This document shows, one piece after another, positions 8,004-16,655 of a stretch of DNA of 64,000 nt (position 1 is its first letter; every line of letters starts with the position of its first letter). This DNA comes from an uncultured Lachnospiraceae bacterium (GTDB lineage Bacteria; Bacillota; Clostridia; Lachnospirales; Lachnospiraceae): positions 124,001 through 188,000 of the forward strand of contig CAJUDH010000005.1 in NCBI GenBank assembly GCA_910584845.1, written 5' to 3'. A program made the translations under genes and the position numbers. Under the pieces are notes generated by a model, which did no database searches, had not been told where the DNA came from, and worked only from the letters and a program-made list of their open reading frames with translations.

Positions 8004-9423
8004 TGATCGTCCTCTCCTTCTGCCGTATCTCGGGGAATACTTCGTCTATCCTCCGGTCACGGAGGCGCTCCCTTACCATAAGCTGCCCAAGGCGGATGTT
8101 GTTCTTTTTTAAGATCTCCGCCACGTCCGCCTGGATCGCCTTCCCCTGCTTTGCCAGCTGGGGCGGGACAAAAAGCTGCATCTTCGTCTCCCGGTTCTGC
8201 AAAGTCATGGCCAGTTCAAACTTCCCCAGGCTTTGGATGTCAAACTTCAAAAAGACCTTCAGCTTCCTGGCCTCGTCTTCGCTGCCCTTTTCCGCATCCG
8301 GGTCCACCCACATCTCGGAAACCACGTTATTGTCCTCATACTGGAAGGGGATAATAAAATGGAGCAAAGGCATATACACGCTCTCGTTAATCAACATGCC
8401 GTTCATAATGGTGTAAAACTGCTGTACGTTTTCCAGCCCTGCCTGCCCGTTGGCCCCTCGTAAAAGCAGGCCGGCCAGCCCGTCGGCGAAATCCGACATG
8501 GGCCTTTGGGCTTCCTTGGAGCCTTGCTCCAAAAGCCCCCGGAGCCCGGCCTGGGCTTCCTCGCCAAACAGGCGGACAAAATCCCGGTCGCCGGCCATAT
8601 TGCCAAAAAGCTTGGCCAGCCTTCCGATATCCCCGTTTTGATAACGGACCGCGTGAAAAACCAAATGCATAACGGCTTCCCGCACGGCGCCGTAATCGTG
8701 GGTACGGGAAATATAAGAGGAAAGGAAGGGGATCAGGCGGCTGTTGAGCACCCCTGTGTTCTGTGCCGTATCCCCATTGGGGGCGTTCCAGTCCATGGCG
8801 TCCACCAATTCCCGGTAAGCACCCCGGTAAGACCTAAGCAGCAGCTGCTCGATATCGTCTGTCAGGGAATACATCTGCTGCAGCAAATGGGCCCCCGACG
8901 AATAGTCGTTGTAAGCTTTCAAAAACAGCATCATGGAATCCCGAAGGCTGTCCGAAGGGTTTTGTGACAGTGCAGACCGGAGCTTATCAAAAAACTCACC
9001 AGTAAACCGGGCCTGCAATTCCCTCTGCCCCTGTAAAAAATCCATAATATCCTGGGTCGAATCCATACGCATGGTCAGCAAAAATTTGTCGACCAGCGCC
9101 CCTACCTCTGTTTTCCCTGCCTCCTGAAGGGCCGAAATATCCGTATATAACAGGCGCTGCAACGCCCCCGCCAATTCCTGCCCTTCCCCCAGCCCTTTGA
9201 TGAAAGCCCCGTAATTGCTTTCATAATTAATAACGCTAAACAAGGCGTCCTGGGTATTGTTCCCCTGCTCCGGGCTTTGGCCGTCGGCGCGCACGACCCG
9301 GGTCGGGTCCACCGGATTGCTAATGGCCTGGTTCGACGCATTTTGCCTGGGGTCTTGAGGGTTTAAAATGTTCCGGTTGTCCGTACTGGGATTTGGCATA
9401 CCCACCTGTAAAATATTCGCCAT
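7990..9423 (-). CDS. FliK-like/YlqG-like protein paired with FhlB
   Basis: 477 residues. The N-terminus (1-60) is polar and disordered, the middle (60-350) is largely helical, and the last 110 residues form a FliK C-terminal-like beta/alpha domain (LKVFLKFDIQSLGKFELAMT, then VAEILKKNNIRLGQLMV). FliK controls hook length by signalling to FlhB. A separate, ordinary FliK is encoded at 41.0 kb, so this is a second member. In B. subtilis the neighbouring genes ylqG-ylqH have the same pairing. The start follows a GGAGG site 4 nt upstream. The role is inferred from the C-terminal fold and the overlap with FhlB. Confidence 0.65.
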   Translation of the reverse strand: MANILQVGMPNPSTDNRNILNPQDPRQNASNQAISNPVDPTRVVRADGQSPEQGNNTQDALFSVINYESNYGAFIKGLGEGQELAGALQRLLYTDISALQEAGKTEVGALVDKFLLTMRMDSTQDIMDFLQGQRELQARFTGEFFDKLRSALSQNPSDSLRDSMMLFLKAYNDYSSGAHLLQQMYSLTDDIEQLLLRSYRGAYRELVDAMDWNAPNGDTAQNTGVLNSRLIPFLSSYISRTHDYGAVREAVMHLVFHAVRYQNGDIGRLAKLFGNMAGDRDFVRLFGEEAQAGLRGLLEQGSKEAQRPMSDFADGLAGLLLRGANGQAGLENVQQFYTIMNGMLINESVYMPLLHFIIPFQYEDNNVVSEMWVDPDAEKGSEDEARKLKVFLKFDIQSLGKFELAMTLQNRETKMQLFVPPQLAKQGKAIQADVAEILKKNNIRLGQLMVRERLRDRRIDEVFPEIRQKERTINVRI

Positions 9424-9593
9424 ACATCCTCCAGCTTCCGTTTTTTATATCCCACCCCGCAGGTTTTCCTGGGGAGGGGCGCCTCTTTATGCCTTTTATT
9501 CCGGAAATCCATCCTTAAAATCCCCTTATACCTCTGGAAATCCGTTGGAAACCATTTCCGAAAAAAGACAAAAACAAGGCTTTTAATAAAAAT

Positions 9594-9620
9594 ATATCGA
9601 CGTATTTTCTTTAAACATTA
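9594..9620 (-). promoter_or_regulatory. Possible sigma-28 promoter for the FliK-like/FhlB operon
   Basis: Minus strand GTCGATAT (9601-9594), one base off the consensus, with TAAT at 15-nt spacing (9620-9617). It lies about 170 nt upstream of the FliK-like start. A weak match, included because no better promoter is seen for this five-gene unit. Confidence 0.35.
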
Positions 9621-9720
9621 TATTATCTTTTTCCTATTTGCACAAGATAGGAAAATAACATTATTTTAACTTCTTCATTACGGATTGCTAAAAATTCCCG
9701 CTTTAATCCGTGTTTATGCC

Positions 9721-9747
9721 TTATCAAGAGAAAAAAAATGCCGATAA
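9721..9747 (+). promoter_or_regulatory. Sigma-28-type promoter of the flgM operon
   Basis: Perfect -10 GCCGATAA at 9740-9747 with a weak TTAT(C) -35 at 9721-9725. It points at flgM, leaving a leader of about 230 nt that contains a copy of the structured repeat described at 9799-9930. Confidence 0.6.
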
Positions 9748-9798
9748 ATAAACATATAGAGCCATAAAAATTACATTTTAGGCTGTTTTTCAAAGAAA

Positions 9799-9930
9799 CG
9801 CCCTGCAAAACAGGGCCTCTGCCTGCGGCAGGCGCTTCCCCAAGGGGATCCCCTTTGCTGCAACGCGGTTACCGCAAAATATTTTTCTATCGTAAAAGCA
9901 GGGCATATCCCCGTTTATGTATAGAAAAAA
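9799..9930 (+). repeat. Structured dispersed repeat, copy 1 (flgM leader)
   Basis: Divergent member of a repeat family also found at 56.6-56.9 kb and 61.3 kb. Hairpin 1 is GCCCTG-CAAAA-CAGGGC, hairpin 2 GCCTG-CGG-CAGGC. A GC-rich block, GCTGCAACGCGGTTACCGC, follows, then an A/T stretch ending in a final stem (CTAT..., ...ATAG) before an A-run. GCCTGCGGCAGGCGCTTC nearly matches copy B at 56,764-56,782. No coding potential was seen. Confidence 0.5.
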
Positions 9931-9986
9931 CAGAATGCCGGATGGAAAGGTTCGCCTGCATTCTTAGCCACAGAAGGGAGGTCTTT

Positions 9987-10289
9987 ATGAACATTGTATT
10001 CCAGACCATGAACACTGCTTACCCCAAGCCGGCCCCTACCCAGCAAAAACGCGCCCATCAGGCCCTTAAGGCCAAGGGGGGCGATTACGATACGGTAAAT
10101 ATCCGCAGTTCCCGGAGCGTCCCCGACGACGAAGAAAGCTTCGCACGGATGCTGGCCCGCAAGGCGGCTTCCCAGGTTGGCGAAGGCGCCAGCACGGAGC
10201 GGGTCCAGGAGCTTGGCCGCAAGATTGCGGACGGCACCTACCAGCCGGATGCCCAAAAGATTGCCGGATGCCTGTTAGGCCTTGGATGA
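9987..10289 (+). CDS. flgM: Anti-sigma-28 factor FlgM
   Basis: 100-residue protein that holds SigD/FliA inactive until the hook-basal body is complete and FlgM is exported. The N-terminal half is polar and disordered (AYPKPAPTQQKRAHQAL). The C-terminal half carries the sigma-binding helices (ESFARMLARKAASQV, then ERVQELGRKIADGTYQPDAQKIAGCLL), with the family signature I-x-x-G-x-Y near residues 82-87. The frame is open upstream, but the ATG at 9987 has an AGGGAGG site 6 nt before it and gives the normal FlgM size. It is first in flgM-flgN-flgK-flgL-DUF6470-fliW-csrA. Confidence 0.9.
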   Translation: MNIVFQTMNTAYPKPAPTQQKRAHQALKAKGGDYDTVNIRSSRSVPDDEESFARMLARKAASQVGEGASTERVQELGRKIADGTYQPDAQKIAGCLLGLG

Positions 10290-10311
10290 CGAAAGGAGCT
10301 TATTACTTTTT

Positions 10312-10794
10312 ATGAGCCAACAAACTCAGGAACCATTCGAAGAATTTATGGAGGTTATCCGGGAATTGACAAGCCTGGCCGGCGCCATTGCCGGGGTGGA
10401 AGAGGCGAAGGCAGAAGCTGCCGCCCAAAAACGCCACCAGTTCCTGGACGGCTTTATCCAGGAAGAGCAGGCCCAGATCCTGAAGTTAAGGGGATTGGAA
10501 CAGCGCAGGCTCCGGCTGGCAAAAGCCCTGGGATGGGAATCCCTCACATTCCGGCAGATCCTGGAAAAAGCCCCGCCCCGCCAAAGCCAGCTGCTAAAGC
10601 CGGTTTTTTACGGTTTGGAGCAGAAACTGGGGCGGCTGCAAAAAGCCCGGAAGTCTTCCGAACAGATCATCCGTGTGCGGCTCCATGAGCTTGAGGGCGC
10701 CATCGCCCAGATGCAGGGCGGCCCCTACGACAACGCAGGCAATGTCAGCCTGAATCCCCCCGCCGGTTCCAAGATGAGGGATAAATACGTTTAA
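10312..10794 (+). CDS. flgN: FlgN-family export chaperone
   Basis: 160-residue, strongly helical protein (charged heptads over residues 30-135), in the usual FlgN place between flgM and flgK. FlgN binds the C-termini of the hook-filament junction proteins FlgK and FlgL and brings them to the export gate. The ATG at 10312 follows GAAAGGAGC. A TTG at 10282, overlapping the end of flgM, is an alternative start. Confidence 0.8.
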   Translation: MSQQTQEPFEEFMEVIRELTSLAGAIAGVEEAKAEAAAQKRHQFLDGFIQEEQAQILKLRGLEQRRLRLAKALGWESLTFRQILEKAPPRQSQLLKPVFYGLEQKLGRLQKARKSSEQIIRVRLHELEGAIAQMQGGPYDNAGNVSLNPPAGSKMRDKYV

Positions 10795-10904
10795 AGCTGC
10801 ACATTGCATATCGTTTTCCCGTCCCAGCGGCCATGCGCCACCCGCAAAAGCACGTCCGGGATGTTTCCATAATTTATCAGCAAACATTTGGAGGATATAA
10901 ATTT

Positions 10905-12686
10905 ATGATACGATCAACCTTTGCCGGCATGACTACTGCCTTTACGGCCCTGCAGGCCAACCAAAAGCGGCTGGATATTTCGGGGCAGAACCTGGCCAAC
11001 ATGAACACGCCCGGCTATACCAGGCAGTCCCTTCAGACGTCCAGCCTGAATTATAACAGCCCCATTTCCCACTATATGAACAATTCTTCTTTAGTGGCGG
11101 GTTTCGGCGTACACATGGATAGCATCACCCAGATCCGGGATCCCTACCTGGATGTACAGTACCGCAACCAGATCCATAAATCCGGCTACAGCGATGCCTT
11201 GCAGAAGTCCTTGGACAGCTTGGCGAACATTTTTGACGAATCTCATGTGGAAGGCATGTGGCAGGCGGTTAAAAATATCCAGAGCTCCCTGATCAATATG
11301 CAGGACCCGGCCAAAGTCAACGACCCGATTTTTGAATCCGAGCTCCGTTCCCGGATGCAGGCTTTGACCAACCTGCTTAACGACGCGTCCACCCAATTGG
11401 ATGCCGCGGAAAAAGCGGAATTTTCCAAACTGGACGGAACCGGCACCAGCGAGCAGGGCGCCGTACAGAGGGTAAACGACATCCTCCGCCAGATCGGCGA
11501 GCTGAACCGCCATATCAAGCAAAACCAGATTTTTGGCCATGAAAGCCTGGAATTGATGGATGAACGCAACATGCTGCTGGATGAGCTTGCCAGTTATATC
11601 CCCATAGAAGTCAGCTATTATAAAGACCTGGACTATGACGGCAAAGACGACGGCGTAGCAGGCCGGTACCATCTGGACGAAAACGGCAACATCATCGGGA
11701 AACGGGAATGGCCCGACGACCTTCGGGTAGAAATGCATTATACCGACGCCAATGGGGTTGCCCAAAAAATCACCCTGGTGGAAGGCACTACGGGAAAAGG
11801 CAATGAAAACTACGGCCAGGTGGAGATTACCGGCGGCAGCTTAGACGACCCGACCAAGGTAGCCCTTATGTTCCACGGCTTCCAGTCCGGTTCCGGCGGC
11901 CAGACGGCTGCAGACATCCCCTTTGAGGCAACCAACACGCCGGCCCAATCCTCTACGGACGCCACTACCGCATTTACTACCGTGGGGAACCGTTTCCCCA
12001 ACGGGTCCGGCTCCATCCAGGCCAGCCTCGATATGCTGTGGAGGGTCGGCACCACCAAAGACGGGACCGGCAACGAGATCGAAGACGTAAAAGGCTATGA
12101 GTTTTACCGGAACCAATTGAACGTCTTCGCAAAAACATTTGCAACGGTTGTAAATACCATCAACAATAAAGGCGGCGACGGCGATTTGCTGTCCACCAAG
12201 GACGGCGGGGATTTCCTTGCCTCCAACATCACCATCAACCCGGACTGGAGCAACGGGAACGTCCATGTAGGCACGACCCTGGACAATATTGACGGGAACC
12301 AGAACGAAACGGTCTTGAACCTGCTGGAAGCCATGAAAACGACTTTTTCCATGGGTACTACTTCCATTCAGGGCGCCAATACGAAGAACCCCATTACCTT
12401 TACGGATTTGAACCTGGAAAACAACTCCTTTGCCGACTTTATGAATCATGTGGCCACTATTTTAGCCAACGATTCTTACAGCAATTCGACTGCTTTTAAA
12501 ACCCAGATGAGCGTGCTTAACGGTATTCAGGAATCCCGGGATTCCATATCCGGAGTCAGCCTTGATGAAGAAGCATCCAATATGATGATGTATATGTCCG
12601 CCTACAACGCGGCATCCCGCCTGATGACCACTTTGGATCAGGCCCTGGACGTCTTAATCAACAATACAGGCACGGTGGGACGTTAA
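10905..12686 (+). CDS. flgK: Hook-associated protein 1 (FlgK)
   Basis: 593 residues, first hook-filament junction protein. The N-terminus MIRSTFAGMTTAFTALQANQ followed by LDISGQNLANMNTPGYTRQ is the flagellar rod/hook signature. The C-terminus SGVSLDEEASNMMMYMSAYN and LDQALDVLINN is the FlgK C-terminal motif. The middle (about 230-520) is variable and acidic. The frame extends 24 codons upstream, but TTGGAGGATATAAATTT precedes the ATG at 10905. FlgK is a FlgN client, and flgN is the gene just upstream. Confidence 0.96.
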   Translation: MIRSTFAGMTTAFTALQANQKRLDISGQNLANMNTPGYTRQSLQTSSLNYNSPISHYMNNSSLVAGFGVHMDSITQIRDPYLDVQYRNQIHKSGYSDALQKSLDSLANIFDESHVEGMWQAVKNIQSSLINMQDPAKVNDPIFESELRSRMQALTNLLNDASTQLDAAEKAEFSKLDGTGTSEQGAVQRVNDILRQIGELNRHIKQNQIFGHESLELMDERNMLLDELASYIPIEVSYYKDLDYDGKDDGVAGRYHLDENGNIIGKREWPDDLRVEMHYTDANGVAQKITLVEGTTGKGNENYGQVEITGGSLDDPTKVALMFHGFQSGSGGQTAADIPFEATNTPAQSSTDATTAFTTVGNRFPNGSGSIQASLDMLWRVGTTKDGTGNEIEDVKGYEFYRNQLNVFAKTFATVVNTINNKGGDGDLLSTKDGGDFLASNITINPDWSNGNVHVGTTLDNIDGNQNETVLNLLEAMKTTFSMGTTSIQGANTKNPITFTDLNLENNSFADFMNHVATILANDSYSNSTAFKTQMSVLNGIQESRDSISGVSLDEEASNMMMYMSAYNAASRLMTTLDQALDVLINNTGTVGR

Positions 12687-12723
12687 TTCAATTTTACCAT
12701 TTTAAGATCAGGAGGTATCTCAC

Positions 12724-13908
12724 ATGCGCGTAGTTAACTCGTCCATGTACCGGAAATTCACCAGCGGCGTCAATAACGCCCATGCCAACTTAATCAAAAG
12801 CTACAACAAGGTTTCCAGCGGCGAAGCTTATGAAAAAGCGGCTGAAAACCCCTTGGCCCATTACCGGGGCAAAAAGATCGACGACCAGTTCCAGGAATCC
12901 CTTGCCAAGACTACCCTGATTAAAGACGTAAAAAACCGGCTTTACCAGCAGGAACTGGGGGCTTATGACATTCAGACCACCTTGGCTGCCGCAAAAAATC
13001 AAGTACAGCGCTGCCGTACAGGAACCACCAGCGACGAGGCCCTTATGACCCTTCGGGACGACCTCCTCCAAAAGATGCACACGGTCGTGAATGATTTAAA
13101 TGCACAATACGAAAACTTTTACGTATTCGGAGGCAATGATATTTCCACTTCCCCCTTCTCCCTTAGCGCCGACGGGACTACGTTGACTTTCAACCACAAA
13201 TACCCCGGGGAACAGAACGTGACCACCATCACCATGAAATTAACGGAAAACGCCGACGGTACCTGGACCTATAAGGACGCCGGCATATCCGGGACGACCT
13301 ATGACAGCAACGGCAACGCGGTCACGTTAAACGCTGCCCAGGCCAAAGAAAAACTACTGACTGCTATGAAGGAACAGGGCCGCATGGATCTTGGCTACGG
13401 TTCCATCCACGACCGTTCTACTTTGATGGACACCTACACCGGCGGCTTAAATGTATTGACCGGCCTTAATTCCGACGCTGTTATCGCCGGCGCCGGCGAC
13501 CCGGCCACAGACCCCAACGGGAAGGATATTTTGGACTACCTGAATGAAAGCGCCGTTGCATTGATTGGCCAGGCAGTGTTGTCCGTGGATTCTTATAAAG
13601 CCAGCGGCACCGGCGACAAAACACAGCTCTATGAAGTCCTGGGCAAAACCATTGAACAGATGACCCAAACAGAGCATACCGTCAGCACCGTCTACTCTGA
13701 CCTGGGCAACAAATATAAAGCCTTGGACGACACGCAAACCAAGATGAAAAAAGTTCAGGATTCTATGCAAGAGCAGTACAATGACCTTTTAGGGGCTGAC
13801 CCATATATGGCCATTATGGAAATGTTCAACAACCAGTATTCCTATAATGCCGCCCTTCAGGTCGGTTCCAATCTTATGAACACTTCACTCTTTGACTTTA
13901 TGAGGTAA
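12724..13908 (+). CDS. flgL: Hook-associated protein 3 (FlgL)
   Basis: 394 residues, second junction protein between hook and filament. The flagellin-like N-terminus (MRVVNSSMYRKFTSGVNNAH, KVSSGEAYEKAAENP) and C-terminal helix (AIMEMFNNQYSYNAALQVGS) are clear. The variable domain (residues 130-300) is beta-rich. The ATG follows AGGAGGTATCTCAC. It is 37 nt downstream of flgK. Confidence 0.95.
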   Translation: MRVVNSSMYRKFTSGVNNAHANLIKSYNKVSSGEAYEKAAENPLAHYRGKKIDDQFQESLAKTTLIKDVKNRLYQQELGAYDIQTTLAAAKNQVQRCRTGTTSDEALMTLRDDLLQKMHTVVNDLNAQYENFYVFGGNDISTSPFSLSADGTTLTFNHKYPGEQNVTTITMKLTENADGTWTYKDAGISGTTYDSNGNAVTLNAAQAKEKLLTAMKEQGRMDLGYGSIHDRSTLMDTYTGGLNVLTGLNSDAVIAGAGDPATDPNGKDILDYLNESAVALIGQAVLSVDSYKASGTGDKTQLYEVLGKTIEQMTQTEHTVSTVYSDLGNKYKALDDTQTKMKKVQDSMQEQYNDLLGADPYMAIMEMFNNQYSYNAALQVGSNLMNTSLFDFMR

Positions 13909-13924
13909 AAATTTATATACGTCT

Positions 13925-13949
13925 GATGCAGGCGCATTGTGCCTGCATC
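13925..13949 (+). other. Intra-operon stem-loop between flgL and the DUF6470 gene
   Basis: Perfect 9-bp stem GATGCAGGC/GCCTGCATC with a 7-nt loop, 17 nt after the flgL stop. No U-run follows, so it is not an obvious terminator. It may stabilise the 3' end of the flgK-flgL message or lower read-through into DUF6470-fliW-csrA. Confidence 0.6.
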
Positions 13950-13979
13950 CGGCATATAAAAATAGAAGGGAGGCTCTAT

Positions 13980-14582
13980 ATGCAACCGCTTATAAAAATC
14001 ACTTCCGAACCGATACAGATTGTCCGTTTTTCCCAAGGCGCACGCTTAGTGTCCTCTGGTTCGGTAGATATTGAGAGAAGGAAGGCTTTGGCCCGCCACA
14101 TGTCGTTCCGCCGCAGCAATTCCGGAGGGCAGGGGGCTGTCCCCCTGGATGACTTAAGAAAAATCAACCGTGCTTTTTCTTCGCGCAATGTGGCCTTACA
14201 GATTCCCAACGCCCCGCAACAGCAAACGGTTTCCCGCCAGGCCGCCTACAACCCTGCCCCGGTTCCGGCCCCTTCCGGAGGGGATATGGCCGTTGTAAAC
14301 AATCCGTCGGCTGCCAGTGTGGATACCGCCCCCATTGCCGCTGCTTCCGGTTCTTCCTATTATGCGTCAACTCCGGATATTTCTATAGAAACCAGTTCTT
14401 CTTATACTGCCCAAAGGGGAGCTTTTGAAATGCGGGTGGCAAAAGGGGAGCTGACCTATCTTCCGCCCTTGGTGATGACGATCATTACCCAACGTCCCCA
14501 TGTAAGCGTAGAATACCTTGGCGGCTTTAATTATGTCCCTCCCCGCGTCAGTACCGGAGGGAATATCAATCTATTCACATAG
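13980..14582 (+). CDS. DUF6470 / YviE-like flagellar operon protein
   Basis: 200-residue protein of unknown function, in the place of B. subtilis yviE (between flgL and fliW). It begins MQPLIKITSEPIQIVRFSQG. The middle (70-150) is rich in Pro, Ala and Ser. The end VSVEYLGGFNYVPPRVS resembles the Y-[IL]-G-G-x-x-Y-V-P-P motif I associate with that family. The ATG at 13980 has GGGAGG 6 nt before it. Assignment rests on this C-terminal motif plus position. Confidence 0.6.
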   Translation: MQPLIKITSEPIQIVRFSQGARLVSSGSVDIERRKALARHMSFRRSNSGGQGAVPLDDLRKINRAFSSRNVALQIPNAPQQQTVSRQAAYNPAPVPAPSGGDMAVVNNPSAASVDTAPIAAASGSSYYASTPDISIETSSSYTAQRGAFEMRVAKGELTYLPPLVMTIITQRPHVSVEYLGGFNYVPPRVSTGGNINLFT

Positions 14583-14595
14583 GAGCGTAATTTAA

Positions 14596-15045
14596 ATGAC
14601 AATTGAAACTGATTATGGTATAGTGGAATATCGGGCGGAAGACCTTCTCATATTTTCTGACGGGCTTTTTGGCTTCCCAAAACTGACGCGCTATCTTTTA
14701 ATGCGCATCAATGACCAGGAAGATGATGATTCCGTCCTTTTATTACTGTCCGTAGAGGATCCGCAGATCGTATTCGCATTGATCAACCCTTTCTTCCTCT
14801 GTCCGGATTATTCCCCGTCGCTGACTCCAGAAGAATTAAGCTGCATAGGAAGCCAGGATAGCGGAGAACTTTCGTATTATACCATTTGCGTCGTGCAAAG
14901 TGATTATCAGGAAAACACAGTCAATTTGAAGTGCCCACTGGTCATCAATCCGCATACGCGTCAAGGAATCCAGATCATTTTAGAAAATTCCCCTTATGGG
15001 TATCGCCATAAGCTCCGGTCTTTTCCTTCTATATCTGGAAAATAA
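14596..15045 (+). CDS. fliW: Flagellar assembly factor FliW
   Basis: 149 residues. The family core is visible (IVEYRAEDLLIFSDGLFGFP, then LLSVEDPQIVFALINPF). FliW binds either flagellin or CsrA. When flagellin accumulates it occupies FliW, freeing CsrA to block flagellin translation. The gene lies directly upstream of csrA, the usual Gram-positive arrangement. Candidate CsrA sites are present in the flagellin 1 leader in this same window. Confidence 0.95.
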   Translation: MTIETDYGIVEYRAEDLLIFSDGLFGFPKLTRYLLMRINDQEDDDSVLLLLSVEDPQIVFALINPFFLCPDYSPSLTPEELSCIGSQDSGELSYYTICVVQSDYQENTVNLKCPLVINPHTRQGIQIILENSPYGYRHKLRSFPSISGK

Positions 15046-15070
15046 ATGTCCAAAATGGGAGTGACAATCA

Positions 15071-15316
15071 ATGTTAATACTTCGGCGTAAGAAAAACGAA
15101 AGTCTCTTAATTGGCGAAAACATCCGCATCACCATTGTTGAGTGTGCGTCAGATGGCGTGCGTTTGGCTATTGATGCGCCAAAACAAATTTCCATTCTCA
15201 GGGAAGAGCTTTCTGAGGCCGAACAGGCCAACAAGACCGCCCCAATCTCCGATAAGGATTCTGTATGGATGCTTCAGTCCGTTTTACACCAAAGGAATGG
15301 TGTTGATGAAAAATAA
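15071..15316 (+). CDS. csrA: Carbon storage regulator CsrA (flagellin translation repressor)
   Basis: 81-residue RNA-binding dimer protein. The N-terminus MLILRRKKNESLLIGENIRI and the GVRLAIDAPKQISILREEL block are canonical, including the RNA-contacting Arg in IxRxEL-type sequence near residue 44. The acidic extension after residue 50 fits the FliW-binding CsrA of Gram-positives. Its main expected target is hag mRNA. It is last in the flgM operon, followed by a terminator. Confidence 0.95.
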   Translation: MLILRRKKNESLLIGENIRITIVECASDGVRLAIDAPKQISILREELSEAEQANKTAPISDKDSVWMLQSVLHQRNGVDEK

Positions 15317-15326
15317 GAGCAGCAAA

Positions 15327-15372
15327 AAACCCTGCCTTCCGCTTTTACAACGGACTGCAGGGTTTCCTTGTC
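15327..15372 (+). terminator. Terminator after csrA
   Basis: Stem AAACCCTGC/GCAGGGTTT with an inner TCCG/CGGA stem, followed by a T-rich stretch, 10 nt after the csrA stop. The A-run on its left side may let it also serve the convergent minus-strand gene ending at 15420. Confidence 0.8.
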
Positions 15373-15419
15373 TGGCCTCTTATTTGTTTTGTTTCAAAAT
15401 ATAAAATATGCCATATCGG

Positions 15420-16592
15420 CTATTTCCGGATCATCCGCAACAAAAGCCTTATGTCCCGCATAATCCAAAACAGCGGCAAAAGGACGGGAAGCTTTTCCAG
15501 GGACGGGTAGATGGAAGTCATATAGTGGAAATCCGGAAAGACCCATTTCATCTTTTTTTTAACCTTGTCCATATATTCCTTCAGTTTTTCTTTCTGCCGT
15601 TCCCTTGCATCCTCCCTGCCGTCCCGGTCCATTTCTTTTTGAATCTTTCCCTTCAGTTTTATAGCCTGGGGGTCTGTCTCATTATTGATCACACCTTTTG
15701 TCAGCAGACGGTTCTCTAAAACATCATATGCCGACATATCTTCCGGAACTTCTTCGAAATAGCTAAGCCCCGGCTTTCCAAACCACATATGGGATATGCG
15801 CAGAATCTTCTCCGACAAGCCGTCCACCTGTAGCTTTGCCAGGCTTTTCATAATATCCGCCATATCAATCCGTTCATTCCAGACCTGATAAAACAAAAGC
15901 AAATCCATAACTTCACGCAAGGTCAGCTCGTCTATGGTATACCGGTATGCCGCCTCTGCCATGCGGAACAAAAATTCGCTTTCCGGCGGCAGCATAAGGA
16001 TATTGTTGTATGGCTCTTTCTCACAGGCCGTTTCCATCACTTTTGACAAATGTTTGCGGTATTTTGCCGTCTTAAAAGTCAAATGTTGGTACAACACTAC
16101 CGAAACGCCGGACAGGCGGCGGAACAATTCCCCCATCCCTTTATATTCCTGATCCGCCTCATATCCCAAGTCGATCAAGTAGCCTTTGGCTAAAAAATAA
16201 TCTTCGTCGTCCAACAATATTTCAATAGGGCTGTTTGCCGCCACCTCCGGAATCTGGTAATAATCACGAAGGGATTCGGAAGTAAGTATGGTGCAGGAAA
16301 TATCCCGCATATCCAGCCAAGTCAGTACTTCGTCAATGGAATTTTTACAGTTTTCATTAAAAAGCAAAGACTCCTGGTACCGTTCAAAAAAACGGTCCTT
16401 CCATTTCTCCGGAAGCTTATCCCCGTAACCTAAAATACCAAGATGAACCACATTGGCCACATTATGATAATCCGCCAAACGGAATATATTGCCCCAATCC
16501 AGGCGGCTGTGCATTATATGTAGGTCATCCTGCCGAATAATCGAAGATACGATCCCTACCAGAGACCGTGCCTCAAACAATAATTGGTTCAT
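15420..16592 (-). CDS. Nucleotidyltransferase-fold protein (NTP_transf_5-like), catalytic motif degenerate
   Basis: 390 residues. The layout resembles the uncharacterised nucleotidyltransferase family PF14907: a helical N-terminus, a nucleotidyltransferase-like core near 85-150 and a long helical C-terminus. In active members the core has a Lys-Gly and then an Asp-x-Asp pair. Here those positions appear as TS (104-105) and IEILLDDED (123-131), so the metal-binding pair seems lost or altered. The gene is last in fliD-fliS-fliT, 63 nt after fliT, so it is probably expressed with late flagellar genes. Its function is not known. The start at 16592 is chosen because AAAGAGAG precedes it. Confidence 0.55.
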   Translation of the reverse strand: MNQLLFEARSLVGIVSSIIRQDDLHIMHSRLDWGNIFRLADYHNVANVVHLGILGYGDKLPEKWKDRFFERYQESLLFNENCKNSIDEVLTWLDMRDISCTILTSESLRDYYQIPEVAANSPIEILLDDEDYFLAKGYLIDLGYEADQEYKGMGELFRRLSGVSVVLYQHLTFKTAKYRKHLSKVMETACEKEPYNNILMLPPESEFLFRMAEAAYRYTIDELTLREVMDLLLFYQVWNERIDMADIMKSLAKLQVDGLSEKILRISHMWFGKPGLSYFEEVPEDMSAYDVLENRLLTKGVINNETDPQAIKLKGKIQKEMDRDGREDARERQKEKLKEYMDKVKKKMKWVFPDFHYMTSIYPSLEKLPVLLPLFWIMRDIRLLLRMIRK

Positions 16593-16655
16593 AATTCTCT
16601 CTTTATATGAAGGATTTCTATAAACAGGCCTCAAATTTTTGCCATTATAGATTTA

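Noticed and set aside
9623..9808. Small minus-strand frame with a hydrophobic segment between the FliK-like and flgM genes
   Set aside because: It starts from TTG without a ribosome site and overlaps the flgM promoter. The hydrophobic stretch comes from AT-rich sequence.
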